Below are positions 25,484-55,721 of a DNA stretch of 64,000 nt, piece by piece; position 1 is the first letter of the stretch, and each line of letters starts with the position of its first letter. The DNA comes from Streblospio benedicti. Lineage: Eukaryota; Annelida; Polychaeta; Spionida; Spionidae. The DNA lies in NCBI GenBank assembly GCA_019095985.1, contig CM032664.1:59450629-59514628 (forward strand), given 5' to 3'. A model generated the notes under the pieces. That model did no database searches. It worked only from the letters and a program-made list of their open reading frames with translations, and was not told where the DNA came from. Position numbers and translations under genes: made by a program.

Positions 25484-26880
25484 TTGTATTCTGAAGGGTA
25501 TTATCTCTTTAAAAGTCATCGCTGGAAACCTGAGACCTGGTGGTGGGACGTGAGAGAGGATGATGCTGTGAATGAGAAGAGAGCTCGGTTCAAAACTTTC
25601 AAGGTCCTGATCAAAGCTGGCAAGTCAGACAAAGCCAATATCTCTAAAGCTGCCTATACTGAAGCAAAGTTCTTAACCATGACAACTATCGTGGGCTCAC
25701 GCTCACCACCGACCAAGTAATCAAGTTACTTGAGAGGGTGATGCACTCTTTCATCCATCCTACAGTCGACATTGATGCGATGCAGGGCGGATTTGTCCCG
25801 GATCAAGGCACGACTGATGCTATCTTCACAGTGCGCCAAGTACAAGAGAAGTACCTTGCTGCCAACAAACCACTCTATCTTGTGTTTGTCAACCTGGAAA
25901 AGCTTTTGTCCGTGTACCAAGAAAATTCCTGTAGTGGGTACTGCTGAGTGTAGGGGTGATGGAATTGGCAGTTTGTGTAATTCAGGGCTTGGATTCCCAT
26001 TCCAGAAGTTTAGTGCAGGCCTCTGCAATTTATCATCATGCGAGAGGCCTCGTAATATGAGTTCCATTCTGGTGTACCTTGGGAGCTACTATATACGGAT
26101 GACCTGGTGGTCATAGCCGACTCACAGGATGAGTGTATTGCTATTTGCTAAGCTGAAAGCCTGTAAGGACAACATGGAGCAAAAAGGTCTTAGAATCAAC
26201 ATGACCACTGAGGTAATGGTGTCTGGTGTTGGACTTGACATTTTCAAAGACTCTGGCAAGTACCCATGAGCCGTGTGCCACAGTGGTATAGGTGTTAACA
26301 CCATCGCCTGCTCCCAGTGCAAGCTTTAGGTGCACAGACTACGCATGTCCAAGCTATCAGGGTAAGCGCTCGTCCCATTGATGGTAGAGCAGTTATCTAG
26401 GTTGAAGTGGATGGGTCCATGCTTTATGCACAACCCAGTTTATGTTATCTCAGAGATATACTATGCTCAGGAGGAAGATGCAAACTCTCATTCAGCACCA
26501 GATGCAATACTTCATGGGGAAAGTCCAAGAAGTTGCTCCTTATTCTGACATCCAAACATGTACATGTACCTTTAAAAACCCATAGGAAAATGTTCTCAGC
26601 CTGTGTCTATTCTGCCTTGCTTCATGGCACCATCTGCTGCAGACCTTCAGCAGCTACGCCCCTATGACACATCTATGATATGTTGGATTTACAGAGTTAA
26701 ACCTGATGATGATACCTCTTCTCCAGAAAATGTTAGGGATTGTGGAGGTGTCCTCCGAACTGTACTCTCGACGTATCAGATGGTACGGACATATGAAATG
26801 ATCCTTCGCTTACTCCAACTTTGTCATAGACATGGAGATCCCAAGTCGTGGGGTATAGGGCATCTTTTACTTCTTGACAA
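25484..26880 (+). mobile_element. RTE-like LINE remnant, linker and reverse transcriptase
   Basis: Plus-strand blocks occur in LINE order. ETWWWDVREDDAVNEKRARF at about 25535 belongs to the endonuclease-RT linker. GGFVPDQGTTDAIFTVRQVQ at 25790-25850 and then YLAANKPLYLVFVNLEK form the RT finger and palm (family GFMPGRGTTDAIF...YFAFVDLEKAFD). A CxxC zinc-ribbon-like segment lies near 26265-26330, and the C-terminal tail runs to about 26860. The catalytic region is heavily decayed and the frame is broken many times. A sister remnant is at 51090-52430, and an endonuclease piece of probably the same family is at 37463-38040. Confidence 0.75.
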
Positions 26881-26979
26881 CGAAATGTATTTTAACCTAT
26901 ATTTATGACGTACAAATTGTTTTATATAAGCACAAGACATTCTTATATTTTCTTATTCCTTATTTCTTATACCTTTGGA

Positions 26980-27030
26980 TATTTTAGCTCTGATGAGGAA
27001 CTTCATGTTCGAAAGCGCTTAGCAAAAATA
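26980..27030 (+). ncRNA. Hammerhead ribozyme motif (type I, Penelope-like)
   Basis: The core CTGATGA is at 26990-26996 and GAAA at 27011-27014. Stem I pairs 26980-26989 (TATTTTAGCT) with 27021-27030 (AGCAAAAATA) at 9 of 10 positions. Stem II pairs GAAC with GTTC (26998-27001/27007-27010) with one unpaired G before it. Stem III is the minimal palindrome AGCGCT (27014-27019), and the cleavage triplet would be CTT ending at 27020. Such minimal type I hammerheads, active as dimers, are known from terminal repeats of Penelope-like elements and retrozymes. No intact element surrounds it. Confidence 0.6.
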
Positions 27031-27436
27031 AATAAACTTGTAAATTTTAAATGTTTGGTATCTACTTATTTTTTACAGCAGTTAAGACAACACAACACAC
27101 ATACTAAGAATAATGAGAGGACCTGCTGCAGTGCAAATAATGAATTTGGCTTTTACGATATGCCTGGCGGCCATTTTGAAAAACGTCTACAAAAATGTAT
27201 TTTAGATTGGTGATTTTGGTAGACTTTTTTTCTGAGATAGAGGGGCATCATATCTATTGATGAAAATCATAAAACAATTTCTTGCAATTTTTCCGACAAA
27301 AAAACTTAAAATGACAACTATATACCTTGTTGCCGAGTATATAAGTGGGAGAAAAGGGTCATTATATTCGTGTGTGTGGGATATCTCACCTCATGTGGAT
27401 TGTATAAACAATACTCATTCGCTGCACTCACTCGTA

Positions 27437-27597
27437 ACAAACAGTAATGAAAATTGTGCAGCTTCTGCGCGGTCCATGTGCGCATTGTTGTGTAGAGGAA
27501 CATCAATAAACCGTGCACCACGGAGAACACTGACTTATGATTGAAGATCAGTTTTAACTATAGTTTACATAATATAAAAAATCAATGGGTTTAATCT
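27437..27597 (+). repeat. 160-bp repeated segment, copy 1 (upstream of R-spondin exon 1)
   Basis: It matches 30459-30617 at roughly 88-90% by eye, in the same orientation. Shared blocks include AACAAACAGTAATGAAAATT, GTCCATGTGCGCATTGTTGT and ATAGTTTACATAATATAA. The copies flank R-spondin exon 1. No coding or terminal structure was identified. Confidence 0.7.
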
Positions 27598-28289
27598 ACA
27601 CACATTCATAATATAACCTTTTAATATTTACTCCAACAGTAACAAATCTTTTTGTATTTTACCCACATCACACTTCCATGAAATCCCATATACTCTCTAT
27701 TTGTTTTGACTTTTCTACCACTCCCCACTTCCTTATAAACCCACCCCTGATAAATATATACCGCCTGGCTCATTATGTTGATGCATGTGCTCTGTTATTA
27801 CTATTTGCTTGTCAAGGCTGTGGCAATTTGGAAAGCAGCCTACTAAAGAGTGTGAAGACTTGAACGTTAAAATTTGGGGAAAAGAAGTTTTGCATATGAA
27901 TATGTAGCAATTGGAATGACCACCGTTCAGATAAACCGTTCCAACGGGATAGTTCACGTGGACAGTGCATGTCCGGGGCGATCGTACAGTAGGTAAAATT
28001 AGACGTCGGGGTGAGAGGACAGGCTGTTTAGTTGCACTTTCATATGTAACTATAGGGTCTCACAAATGAATGACATAATCGCCACCATGTCAAGGCGTCA
28101 TGTATTTCAATGGATTAGAACAGACCAGTAGACAACGTACTGCAGCAAACACTTTTACAACCTGAACAAACTCAGTGTCGTATAGTGGATAGCCAGGGAT
28201 AAGAAATCGGCATGAACCTGTTGGAGGAAAAAGCTACAACATTCCTGTTTCAATTTACGTGTAATTGTCTAACGTCGGCCTCTCTTTTG

Positions 28290-28592
28290 AAGTCGCTAAA
28301 ACACGAGGCGGCGGCGGCGGCGACTTTCACAGCACCGTGCGAACGACCCGACCGCCGCCGCCGCCGCCGCCGCCGCCCGCACACCGTCATGAGGCTGATT
28401 CTCGCGGCCACGCGCTGATTGAAAGACGCCCATCAATTTAATCTAATCAACATACAGAAGTGTTTGCCGAGGGGAGTCGGCGAGTGGCGAGCGTCTCGTG
28501 GATAAGGAACAATAAAGTGGATACGTGCTGCTGTGTGGACGCCGTCACTGGATACACGCGGCGTCCGGCGGATACCAACCAACACTGAGTGT
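28290..28592 (+). promoter_or_regulatory. GC-rich 5' region of R-spondin
   Basis: A CpG-dense island with GGC runs (28308-28322) and GCC runs (28350-28378) directly precedes the signal-peptide exon, in an otherwise AT-rich region. No TATA box is evident. A CpG-type promoter and 5' UTR are inferred from position and composition only. Confidence 0.4.
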
Positions 28593-46959
<18,367 letters not shown>

Positions 46960-48088
46960 ACAGGTTCAGCTAGTCAGTGTGAAATCTATAATTGATATGT
47001 TGAACGCTCTAAACTATTAGCCACTACCATTGTTATTACGAATATCAGCAATCATGAATTGAATAACCCGGAACATATGCTATTTATATTTTACTATTTA
47101 ACACCCCAGTCTGTCATTCACAAATGCTAACATTCTACTTTCACCCGTGCAGTAGATGAGAATAATACGGGAATGTTGTGGAAATAATGTTACGGTTTAA
47201 TACACCGCTGTGACGAGACACAATTTGAATACAAATACAAACAAAATGAAAACAATGTACGAGAGATTTTCAGACAATGTATAAAAAGTTTCTGATTTGA
47301 TAAGTAGAAAATGATTTCTGTGATAAAAAGTACCCGGTACTTCCATACACTACGAAAACTCTGTACTTCTTGATGAACATTATTATATTTTAGTATCAAG
47401 CATCACAAGATGGAGACATCTTGTGCAATCTTATGTTCTGTGTCCTTCATTGTTTAGTTTTAGTGTCTTCACTATCTAAACGAATCCTGTCAGTAATTCT
47501 TATTTTGCTTGATATATTCAGTACAAATTACTAACAGTACAGCGGACAAAGAACACGCTCTGATGAAGTTTACTTTGAATGTATATTTTATTTGAGATAA
47601 AGATATATATTGTTATGAAACCACAATGTTCAAAGTATAAATTTGTGTCTAATAGCAAAACTCATAAGCAAATCCGTTTTGCTTGAACATTTATAGATAA
47701 AGTTCTACCCAAAAGAATCAAAGGCTTTTGGACGATCTAAAGACATTCGAACACTTACGTACGCAATTGTATGCATGCGGTGCCATACCATTGGTCCCAA
47801 GACCCATTGGTCCGAAGGCCCATTGCCCAAGTCCCCTTATTCTTCAAAGACTGTTTGATTGTAATCGATGAAAATCTAAAATATACCTTTGCATATCTGC
47901 AATATGGTTAACATTAATTGAAATGACTTATAATATATCTAATTTACCAGAAAAATCACATTTTATTGCATAAAATTTTATCCGGGTAGATTATTAATCT
48001 TTTAAATATTGAGTCACAATGTATCCACACTGTATTGCTACTGATCTTTATATTGCAATCCTTCACAGTTACTTTGTATGGCTCACAT
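46960..48088. other. R-spondin 3' flank
   Basis: Presumed 3' UTR and flank, AT-rich; no poly(A) site could be fixed. At 47788-47838 a 16-bp unit (CCATTGGTCCCAAGAC and variants) is repeated about three times. The whole stretch is nearly identical to 62627-63780. Confidence 0.45.
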
Positions 48089-48490
48089 TAAGGGATCATT
48101 CACAATTGGCGATATAGTGGAGGGGTCGGGTGGGGGGGGGGGGCTGGAAAAAGATGACGAATGATGACAGAAGGGTGGGGGATGTTGTCCAGAGAAAAAT
48201 GACGTCATCGCTGAAGGGGGGGGGGGGAGGGGGCAGACTCAAGAGTGATATTTTTGATAATATTGAGATGGATTATTATGAGTTTTGGAAACAAATACAT
48301 CTAAAAAGATTTATGAGATTTCTTCCTTCACCATTTATATGACTAGTTAAAGTATCAGAGAGGGAGGGGTGCACAAAGTAAGTAAAAATGACTCGTCATA
48401 GTTGGGGCGAAGAATAATGAGGCACAACGACCGGGGGTGTATGTCAGAAATGCCCGAAATTGTGATGACGTCAATTGTGAAAGATCTCTT
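48089..48490. mobile_element. TIR element (MITE) with G-rich interior
   Basis: The left end GGGATCATTCACAATTG (about 48093) and the right end CAATTGTGAAAGATCTC (about 48472) are inverted repeats with a few mismatches, roughly 400 bp apart. G runs lie at 48131-48143 and 48216-48226. A TTAA occurs at the left edge. No coding sequence. Non-autonomous DNA element; superfamily unresolved. Its left half recurs at 63782-64000. Confidence 0.6.
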
Positions 48491-48955
48491 AGAATGTTTC
48501 ACTTTAAAATTTACTACTTGTATATAAAAAAACAAAATAATGAATTTGGGGATATGATTACCCGTCAAAAACTAATTGACCAACATCTAAATGTTCGACA
48601 TTCAACAGTTTTCGACAGGTCACCGTAAATAATTATGTCATTGTGTAATTTTATCAGTAGGATTTAAAAACTTTTAAATCCATCAATTTTGGGGGAATGC
48701 TGTTCTAATATACTACATAGTATTACGTATAGATAGGCACTTGATTAAGCCCCAGCCCCTCATATCGGGCCTATTTAAGCCCATATCCAGTTTATACAAA
48801 TACAGCCCGCCCCCCATATCCAGATTATTATGGAAGTCCTTAGTATGTGAGTGCTTGTACATAATGAAATTCACCAAAGACAATATTATGTGCTGGTGTC
48901 CAATATGGTGGGGAATTTACTACCCCCAGTGTTCCACCTAAAAGGAACAATCACA

Positions 48956-49269
48956 ACGTGCCTTGTCAGTTGCAATGATGATCGGTGACATCATAAGCGC
49001 ATAGTGACTCAATATTCAAAAGAATAAAATCTTTTTTTAGAAAACTTAATGCAATGTAATGTTGTTGTTTTTCGTTAAAGTAGATACACAATGAATTGAT
49101 CCAAAAAGATATTCTAAATGTAAGCATATATCTGTGATATTCTCATAGAAAAATTCAAATACAGTTTGAAGAATAATTATAGAGCTATATAATTACCTGC
49201 TCACTTTTAGTTGCTCATTAATTTGAAATTAGAAGACTAAATAGTAGGTGTTTCACTGACAAGGCACGT
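48956..49269. repeat. 314-bp segment with perfect 15-bp inverted ends
   Basis: ACGTGCCTTGTCAGT at 48956-48970 and ACTGACAAGGCACGT at 49255-49269 are exact reverse complements. The interior is AT-rich and non-coding. It looks like a small TIR element, but no target duplication was found. Confidence 0.4.
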
Positions 49270-51089
49270 CTTACTTGGTAGCATAATGTTTTCAAAAATA
49301 TGAATATTAGGACCACTTGGCCTTCGGACTATTGGGCAGTCCCCATGCAGGTGTGCATTGCTCAGTAGTATCTTGTAATAATGTTAAAAAATTGTTGTTT
49401 ATTTTCGTCTTATTTTGTATAAATATACGAAGTTGTGAAAAAATAAAATGAGGTTAATAATTAAACATTGTTCTTAAAAATACGTGGACTTTATTACAAG
49501 TTTGATTAAGTTCATCCAATTGACGTAGAACATCTATTGATATCATTTCAATGATATTTTGTCATCTACTCCGTGTCAATTAAAACAAAAACAAGGAGAG
49601 AAAACAAGTATGTTTTAAGTTTCTATTTTTGTGGCTCTTTTTATGTGTTTGGATATAGAGAGGCATTGCTACTGCGATACATTGAACATACACCACATCA
49701 TACACCATAAATACTTTAAAATGTGTAAGTTACATTTTGCAAAAAGATACACCACACATTAATCCCAATAAGAAATTGAGATGTCAAAATGAATGTAGGC
49801 ATGAGGCAATGAGGCATAACCCCCAGTGGAGGACGGCGGCCACGCGGCCGAACCAGCAGGGCGTGTACACTCTGGAAGTACATTTTCAATGTAAGCTGTC
49901 ACATGGCGAATTCTATTCAATCACAACCGTTAACCTGCACACCACATTAACAGACTGTACACTTTCCCTGGACATGACTAACAGCTTATACTAAATTACA
50001 AAATGAACATTTTCATAACAGCATATCAACAACTTTCGAATTATGAAATGACCATTTTTATCACATTTACATTTACATTCTTAGAAATAAACAAAGTTCA
50101 AACTAAATAAATCATAGAATTCAAAGATAACTACCACCTCAGTAACAAGATTCACTAGCACCATAATGGACATGGAGAGGCACGAAAATGCGACCTGTAG
50201 AGGAGTAACAGTAATAAATGGATAAGGAAAACTGGTCTGAAATGGACATTGATATTGACTGTTTGCCTCCATGTAAAATAGGCACCAAGCGGTCACGCTT
50301 TAAAACAAACAAAAACAAATTTGCACAGCATAGCCCAAGCAATGGGTGCACCGTTCTGGTTCATGTAAAAAGGGTTTGTGTGGTCACCATTTACAACTGA
50401 CATTTTTGAAATGTGAGCGTCCTAGCTCAATCAATGTGACCCATACAGGGGTAACAACAAACGGGAAGGATGGACGGATGGATAAACACTAGAATATCAA
50501 AAATGTTCAACTTCGTATAAAAGTTTTTTTAATCGTACTAATGTGCATCACTGTTGTAGTTTGCATTGTGTAGTCCAAGTCTACAGAGTCAGAGCGGTCT
50601 CACCCTGCCGCCGCCGCCGCCGCCGCCGCTGCTGTTCTCGCTTGTTATGTCCTTGATGTTTGATGGCGCTTGTGTTTCCTTGTCACCTCATGAAATCCAA
50701 TTATTGGTTGATGAAAATGTCCATTTGTCTTAAAAGTTGTGATGAAATTAAAGGAATTTTATTTTTGCATGAATGTGCCACAATTGCTGCAATAGCGGTT
50801 GTACACAAGATACGGCAGACTGCCGCTCAGATTTCACCAGCATACACCAATCATATATTTGAAGTCCCAACAACATGATTCATCTGATTCATTAAAAAAG
50901 GGTAATCTAAGGTGACAAATAAGTGACTAGAGTAAGATCAAATAAGATTAAAAATCAAGATCGATGGAACCAAACAGGGACCATTGTGTTCCATATGATA
51001 CACGCGGAATATTCACAATTCTTATACTGATATTTATGTTACGCCCTATTCTTAGAGTTTGAGAGGAGAGTTTCATCCTGAATCTCTAC
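49270..51089. other. Non-coding stretch downstream of R-spondin
   Basis: No gene recognised. There is a short GC-rich island at 49815-49870 and a (GCC)n run at 50612-50632. Open frames at 49737-49994 and 50660-50878 have no family signature. Confidence 0.4.
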
Positions 51090-52430
51090 AAATGTAAAAG
51101 GAGAAGCTCGACCATAACAACTACCATGGACTCAGGCTCACCAACCAATAATGACGTTGCTTTGAGAGGGTGATGGACTCTTTCATCCGTTCTACGGTCG
51201 ACATTGCCAATGCCGACTGATGCCACAACACAGTGCGTAACTACCTTGTTGCCAATAAACCACTCGGATCTTTGCGTTTGACGATTTGAGAAGCCATCCA
51301 TGTACCAATAAAAAGTCCTGTGGTGGGCACTACTGGGTGTATTTAAGGAATGGGCAGTTTGTGTAATTCAGGCATGTTTTCCCAAATGCCAAAGTCGAGT
51401 GTGGGCACGGACAGCACAGTGAGAAGTTAGGAGTGGGGGGCCGTTGTGAATCAGGCCCTGTCTTTAGCCCTACTATTTATCATCTGGTGTGCATTGGGAG
51501 CTACCACTGTATACACGGATGAACTGGTGGTCAAAGCTGACTCAAAAGATGAGGGTTTTGCAAAGCTGAAAACCCCTGAACGGACATCATGGAGCAAAAA
51601 GATCTTAAGACCTTAACATAACGGCTAAGATAATGGTGCCTGGTGTTGGTCTGACGTTTTCATGACTTCTGGCAAGTGCCCATGTGCCGTAATGGTGTAG
51701 GTTAACACCATCGCCTGACCAAACATGTCCAAGATGTCAGGGTGAAGCTTGTCCGATGGATGGTAGACCCGATGTCCAGGTTGAAGGGGTGGATCCATGC
51801 TTGATGTAGAGTCAAATTTACGTTATCGCAGAGATATATTAAGCTCAGGAGGGAGGATGCACCAGGTGCTATATTGCACGGGGAAAGCCAAGACGCTGCT
51901 TCCTATTCTGACGTCCAAACATGTACATGTATCTTTAAAAGCCCATGGGAAAATGTTCTTCAGACTGTGTCCATTCTGCCTTGCTTCATGGTAGTGAAAT
52001 ATGGGCACCATCTGCTGCAAACCTTCAGCGGGTGCGTTGGCAATGACATATCTATGATACGGGATTTGGGAGTTAAACCTGATGATGATACCTCTTCCAC
52101 TATGCTCCAATGTTAGGTATTGTGGAGGTGTCCTCCGAACTGCGCTTTCAATGTATCAGATGGTACGGACATATGCAACAACCCCCTCCTGCTGCATCAA
52201 TTTTGTCATGGAGATGGAGATCCCTAATTGTCGGGCACAGGACATCGACGAAAGACTTGGATGGAATGTGGAATCCGGAATTGAAGGACTGCAACCTCCT
52301 TAATACAGACAAGCTCATTAGAGACGCGTGGAGAGTTGGTCTGAGACACTGCCGTCAGCTGCCTACCCCACAAACTGGGACACCCGCAGTTGACATATAA
52401 AAACCATTGAATGTAGTAGCAGTAGTTCTG
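51090..52430 (+). mobile_element. RTE-like LINE remnant, RT to C-terminus
   Basis: Nucleotide similarity to 25665-26870 runs throughout, for example the GAGAGGGTGATG(G/C)ACTCTTTC region near 51165. The C-terminal LIRDAWRVGLRHCRQLPTP (about 52313-52370) matches the usual end of this family (DRDAWRAGVRH...LPTP). Many frameshifts and deletions show it is older than the LINE at 29626. Confidence 0.7.
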
Positions 52431-52659
52431 TATCCTAACTTTTGGCTACAAATATATTGATAGATCTATACATATGTCGATGAAATGCCATACATTTGTA
52501 TTTATTTTCTATATTAAATTTGTAACTAATTGTTATTTTTTCTTTCAAGTCAAATACATTTTTACATAACCAATAATGTGCAAATTACATAAGTACTTGA
52601 TGTCTAAGGTGCCTGCAACAAAACAATCTGTAGAAGGTTGTCCCTTTAAAATAAATGTC

Positions 52660-52770
52660 GAAAAATCTCATTCTCCCATCTCCTTCTTTTGTTTGGCTAT
52701 CTCCCACTTTGGCTGCCTCATCTCCCATCTCCCATTTTTTCTAGGCAAATCTCCATCTCCCAAAGTCTTA
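52660..52770. repeat. CTCCCATCTCC-type short repeat cluster
   Basis: TCTCCCATCTCC and close variants occur about six times. The same motif cluster lies at 25125-25205. Both clusters neighbour an RTE-like LINE remnant, so the motif may belong to its flanking UTR or to a shared minisatellite. Confidence 0.5.
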
Positions 52771-54114
52771 TACCCCTCCCTATATGATTAAAAGCTACTT
52801 GTCAAGCTACTTTTTACACTATGTGTAGATATGTGTATACTGTTAGATAACATTGCAGCCAGGTTTACTTGGACACTTTAATGATGTCCCAATATATGTT
52901 TGCTATGCTAGTCTTGTAGTCCATATGAAATAGGTGCGAACAAACCAAGTGTGATTGATGCAACTTGAACCATGTTCACTGTTCGAAACCGGCCTGTATT
53001 TGTCACCAAGATAGCATTGCGGCCTGTACCTGTAACATGGCAGCCTACATCGTCGACTGCTAATGTTGAATGTTTAATGTCTACCTCATAATGCAAAATG
53101 ACTTCCTGATGATTGCAGCCTCTTAAGGAATGCATGAAACAAATTTGTAAAATGTTGAATTAGCCAGTTGTACATTTTTATAATGTGCTGCTGAATAGCT
53201 AGTAAATCTGTGTGTGTGTGGTGGGGGGATTCCCAATTACAAGTCAACCATCAGCTTTGTTTAAATTACAATTACAGCATTTCTGAAATTTCCATTACAA
53301 ACTGCAATTAAAAGCATTAAAGTGTAAATATTTGCCATTACACCAGACGGCGGCGGCGAGCACCCACGAAAGCGTGACCACTGGTCACAATAAATATAGT
53401 ACATAGTGAACTGTGCTAACGGCCCCATGGAAAACACAGGCAGCCAACCGCGGTGCCCAGCCTCACACTGGTGGGATGTTCATTGCGCACACTTGTTTTA
53501 CCCTCACACAAACTATTGTGTTTTTCAGGCTGTCTTTCCCTGAAACTAAATCTCGCCCCAAAAACAAAAAAAACTAAAGTAAAACACGCCCCAGTCTCCC
53601 GATGCCTAGAGGGGAAGTCAGTACTCCAATGTTCCCGCATTTGCTGACCAGCAGGTGGTCACCACCGCGGTCACCCCTGCGGCTCACCCAACACAGGTGC
53701 TTAACTCGCCCGGAATAAGGCATGCAGTGATGTTAACATAGTTTGCGTGATGTGCTGTTCTCACGCCCACCTGTGAGCTCGTCACCAGCAAAGGTTTGGT
53801 GTAAAGTCATCACCACATCCTGGACATTGTCCACCCTCACTGTCCGTGACCCCAGCATGGCGCTGCAGTGAGCCCGTGGTTCCATTTGGCCACACTAGGT
53901 GTCGCGGCGGCGAGCGGGCGGCGGCGGCGGGCAGGGCGTCCGCCGCCTCCCGCGCGTGACGGACCCAGCAGGGAGAACACCACGGGCAGAAAGTACGAGA
54001 CACAATAGTATGCATGTTTCTTAGAAGGATATGGGATCCATAAACAGGTTGGTTTAGATATATCATTTGAAGAGGGAAAAAAACAGTCAAAAAATAAAAA
54101 TTATCGCCTGTATT
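52771..54114. other. Contig end with GC-rich clusters
   Basis: No gene recognised. GC-rich and CpG-rich patches lie at 53345-53365, 53650-53700 and 53890-53960 (CGG/GCC runs), directly before the gap. A minus-strand frame (54112-53782) is Ala/Pro/Arg-rich from these runs. It could be a CpG island or unexplained exon; nothing supports a product. Confidence 0.3.
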
Positions 54115-54214
54115 NNNNNNNNNNNNNNNNNNNNNNNNNNNNNNNNNNNNNNNNNNNNNNNNNNNNNNNNNNNNNNNNNNNNNNNNNNNNNNNNNNNNNN
54201 NNNNNNNNNNNNNN
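54115..54214. other. Assembly gap (100 N)
   Basis: Exactly 100 unknown bases. Sequence after it restarts at the equivalent of position 39590, which matters for interpreting the duplication. Confidence 0.98.
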
Positions 54215-54608
54215 ACACAGTAAGAAATTTGAGGGTGGTGGTGCATTGTGACTAGAAATTATAAATGATAAACTTAGCTGTCAGATTCTATAGTCAAGTA
54301 AATTTTCGTAAACAAATATTACAGTAAAAGCAATAAATATTATGCATCTAAGAAAATCTCTTTTCAGGTTTTCCTAATTGCTATCCTTTTTAAGCAAAAC
54401 TTGTAAAAGTAAAAAGAAAGTTATGAATAGCTTTATGTTATTACTTTCTTGCAGAATGTGTGGGTGATCTACATGTGGAAAAGTAGAATTTAGAATCAAA
54501 TAATTTTAGGATATAACATTGTAGTGATATATTTTCATTTAATGATAAACTTGAATTGAGTTGTAGAAAAGTTTGAAAAATATACCATACTTTGAAATCA
54601 GTTTACTA

Positions 54609-55721
54609 TGGAAAACCACCGTGATATGCAACTAAAGGCTACACCAAGTGAGAAAAGATACAACCAAAGCGGAAATCTCAAACCCAACATTGGAACTCAC
54701 ACACTGAAGAGAAAGAACATCAGAGTACAATTTGTGAGAAATCATTCAGTGCATTTGGAAATCTGAAATCCAACATGAAAACTCACACTGGTGAGAAACT
54801 TTTATGAGTGTAGTCAATGTGGCAAGTGTTTTAATTATAGTAGTGGATTGAGAATCCACAATGGGGGAGAAACCCTTTGAGTGTAGTCAATGTGGCAAGT
54901 GTTTTAGTGACCGTGGCAATCCATCCACATGAAAAACATGGGAGAAAGAATATCAGTGTGCAGTTTGTGAGAAATCATTCATGCGGAAAGGAGATCTAAA
55001 TAAACATATGAGAATCCACACTGGGAAAAAAAGAATATCAGTGTATAGTTTGAGAAATCATTCAATCAAAGTTCAAGTATGGGGGAAAACTCACACCGGA
55101 GAAACCTTCTAAGTGTAGTCAATGTGGCAGAATGTTTTTAGTCGGAGTGACCACTTGACTCGCCACATGAGAATCCACACTGGGGAGAAAGAACATCAGT
55201 GTACAGTGTGTCAGAAATCATTCAGACATAAGGAAGATCTAAATAAACATATGAGAATTCACACCGGGGAGAAAGAATATCAGTGTATAGTTTGTGAGAA
55301 ATCATTCAATCAAAGTTCAAATCTCAAAACCCACATAAGAACTCACACTGGTGAGAAGCCTTTTGAGTGTAGTCAATGTGGCAAGTGTTTTAGTGACAAT
55401 AGCCACTTGATCAGCCACATGAGAATCCACACTGGGGAGAAAGAACATCGGTGTACAGTGTGTGAGAAATCATTCAGTCGATGTGGAACTCTGAAAACCC
55501 ATATGAGAACTCACACTGGTGAAAAACCTTATTTGTGTAGTGAATGTGGCAAGTGTTTTAGTGCCAGTAGCACCTTGACTAGTCACATGAGAATCCACAC
55601 TGGAGAGAAAGAACATCAGTGTTCAGTGTGTGAGAAATCATTCAGTCGAAGTGGAACTCTGAAAACCCATATGAGAACTCACACTGGTGAGAAAGAACAT
55701 AGTATGCAGGGTTCGATTTAG
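54609..55721 (+). pseudogene. Second copy of the zinc-finger gene, disrupted
   Basis: It starts with the same ATG context as 39971. The first half (to about 55135) contains several single-base indels and lost segments. An undisturbed frame remains from about 55122 to 55706 with seven fingers identical or nearly so to fingers 6-12 of copy 1. A hAT-like insertion at 55707 ends the frame (EHSMQGSI). The decayed tail resumes after the insertion at 56901-57280. It is either a pseudogene, an allele, or an error-rich duplicate contig end. Confidence 0.8.

Noticed and set aside
53112-53160. Second hammerhead-like core: CTGATGA, a TGCA/TGCA stem, GAAA and the palindrome ACAAATTTGT
   Set aside because: The two sides that should form stem I do not pair, and the 10.1/11.1 position is a T-T mismatch, so it is probably chance.
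53782-54112. Minus-strand Ala/Pro/Arg-rich frame next to the gap
   Set aside because: The frame comes from CGG/GCC runs and runs into the Ns; no domain is seen.
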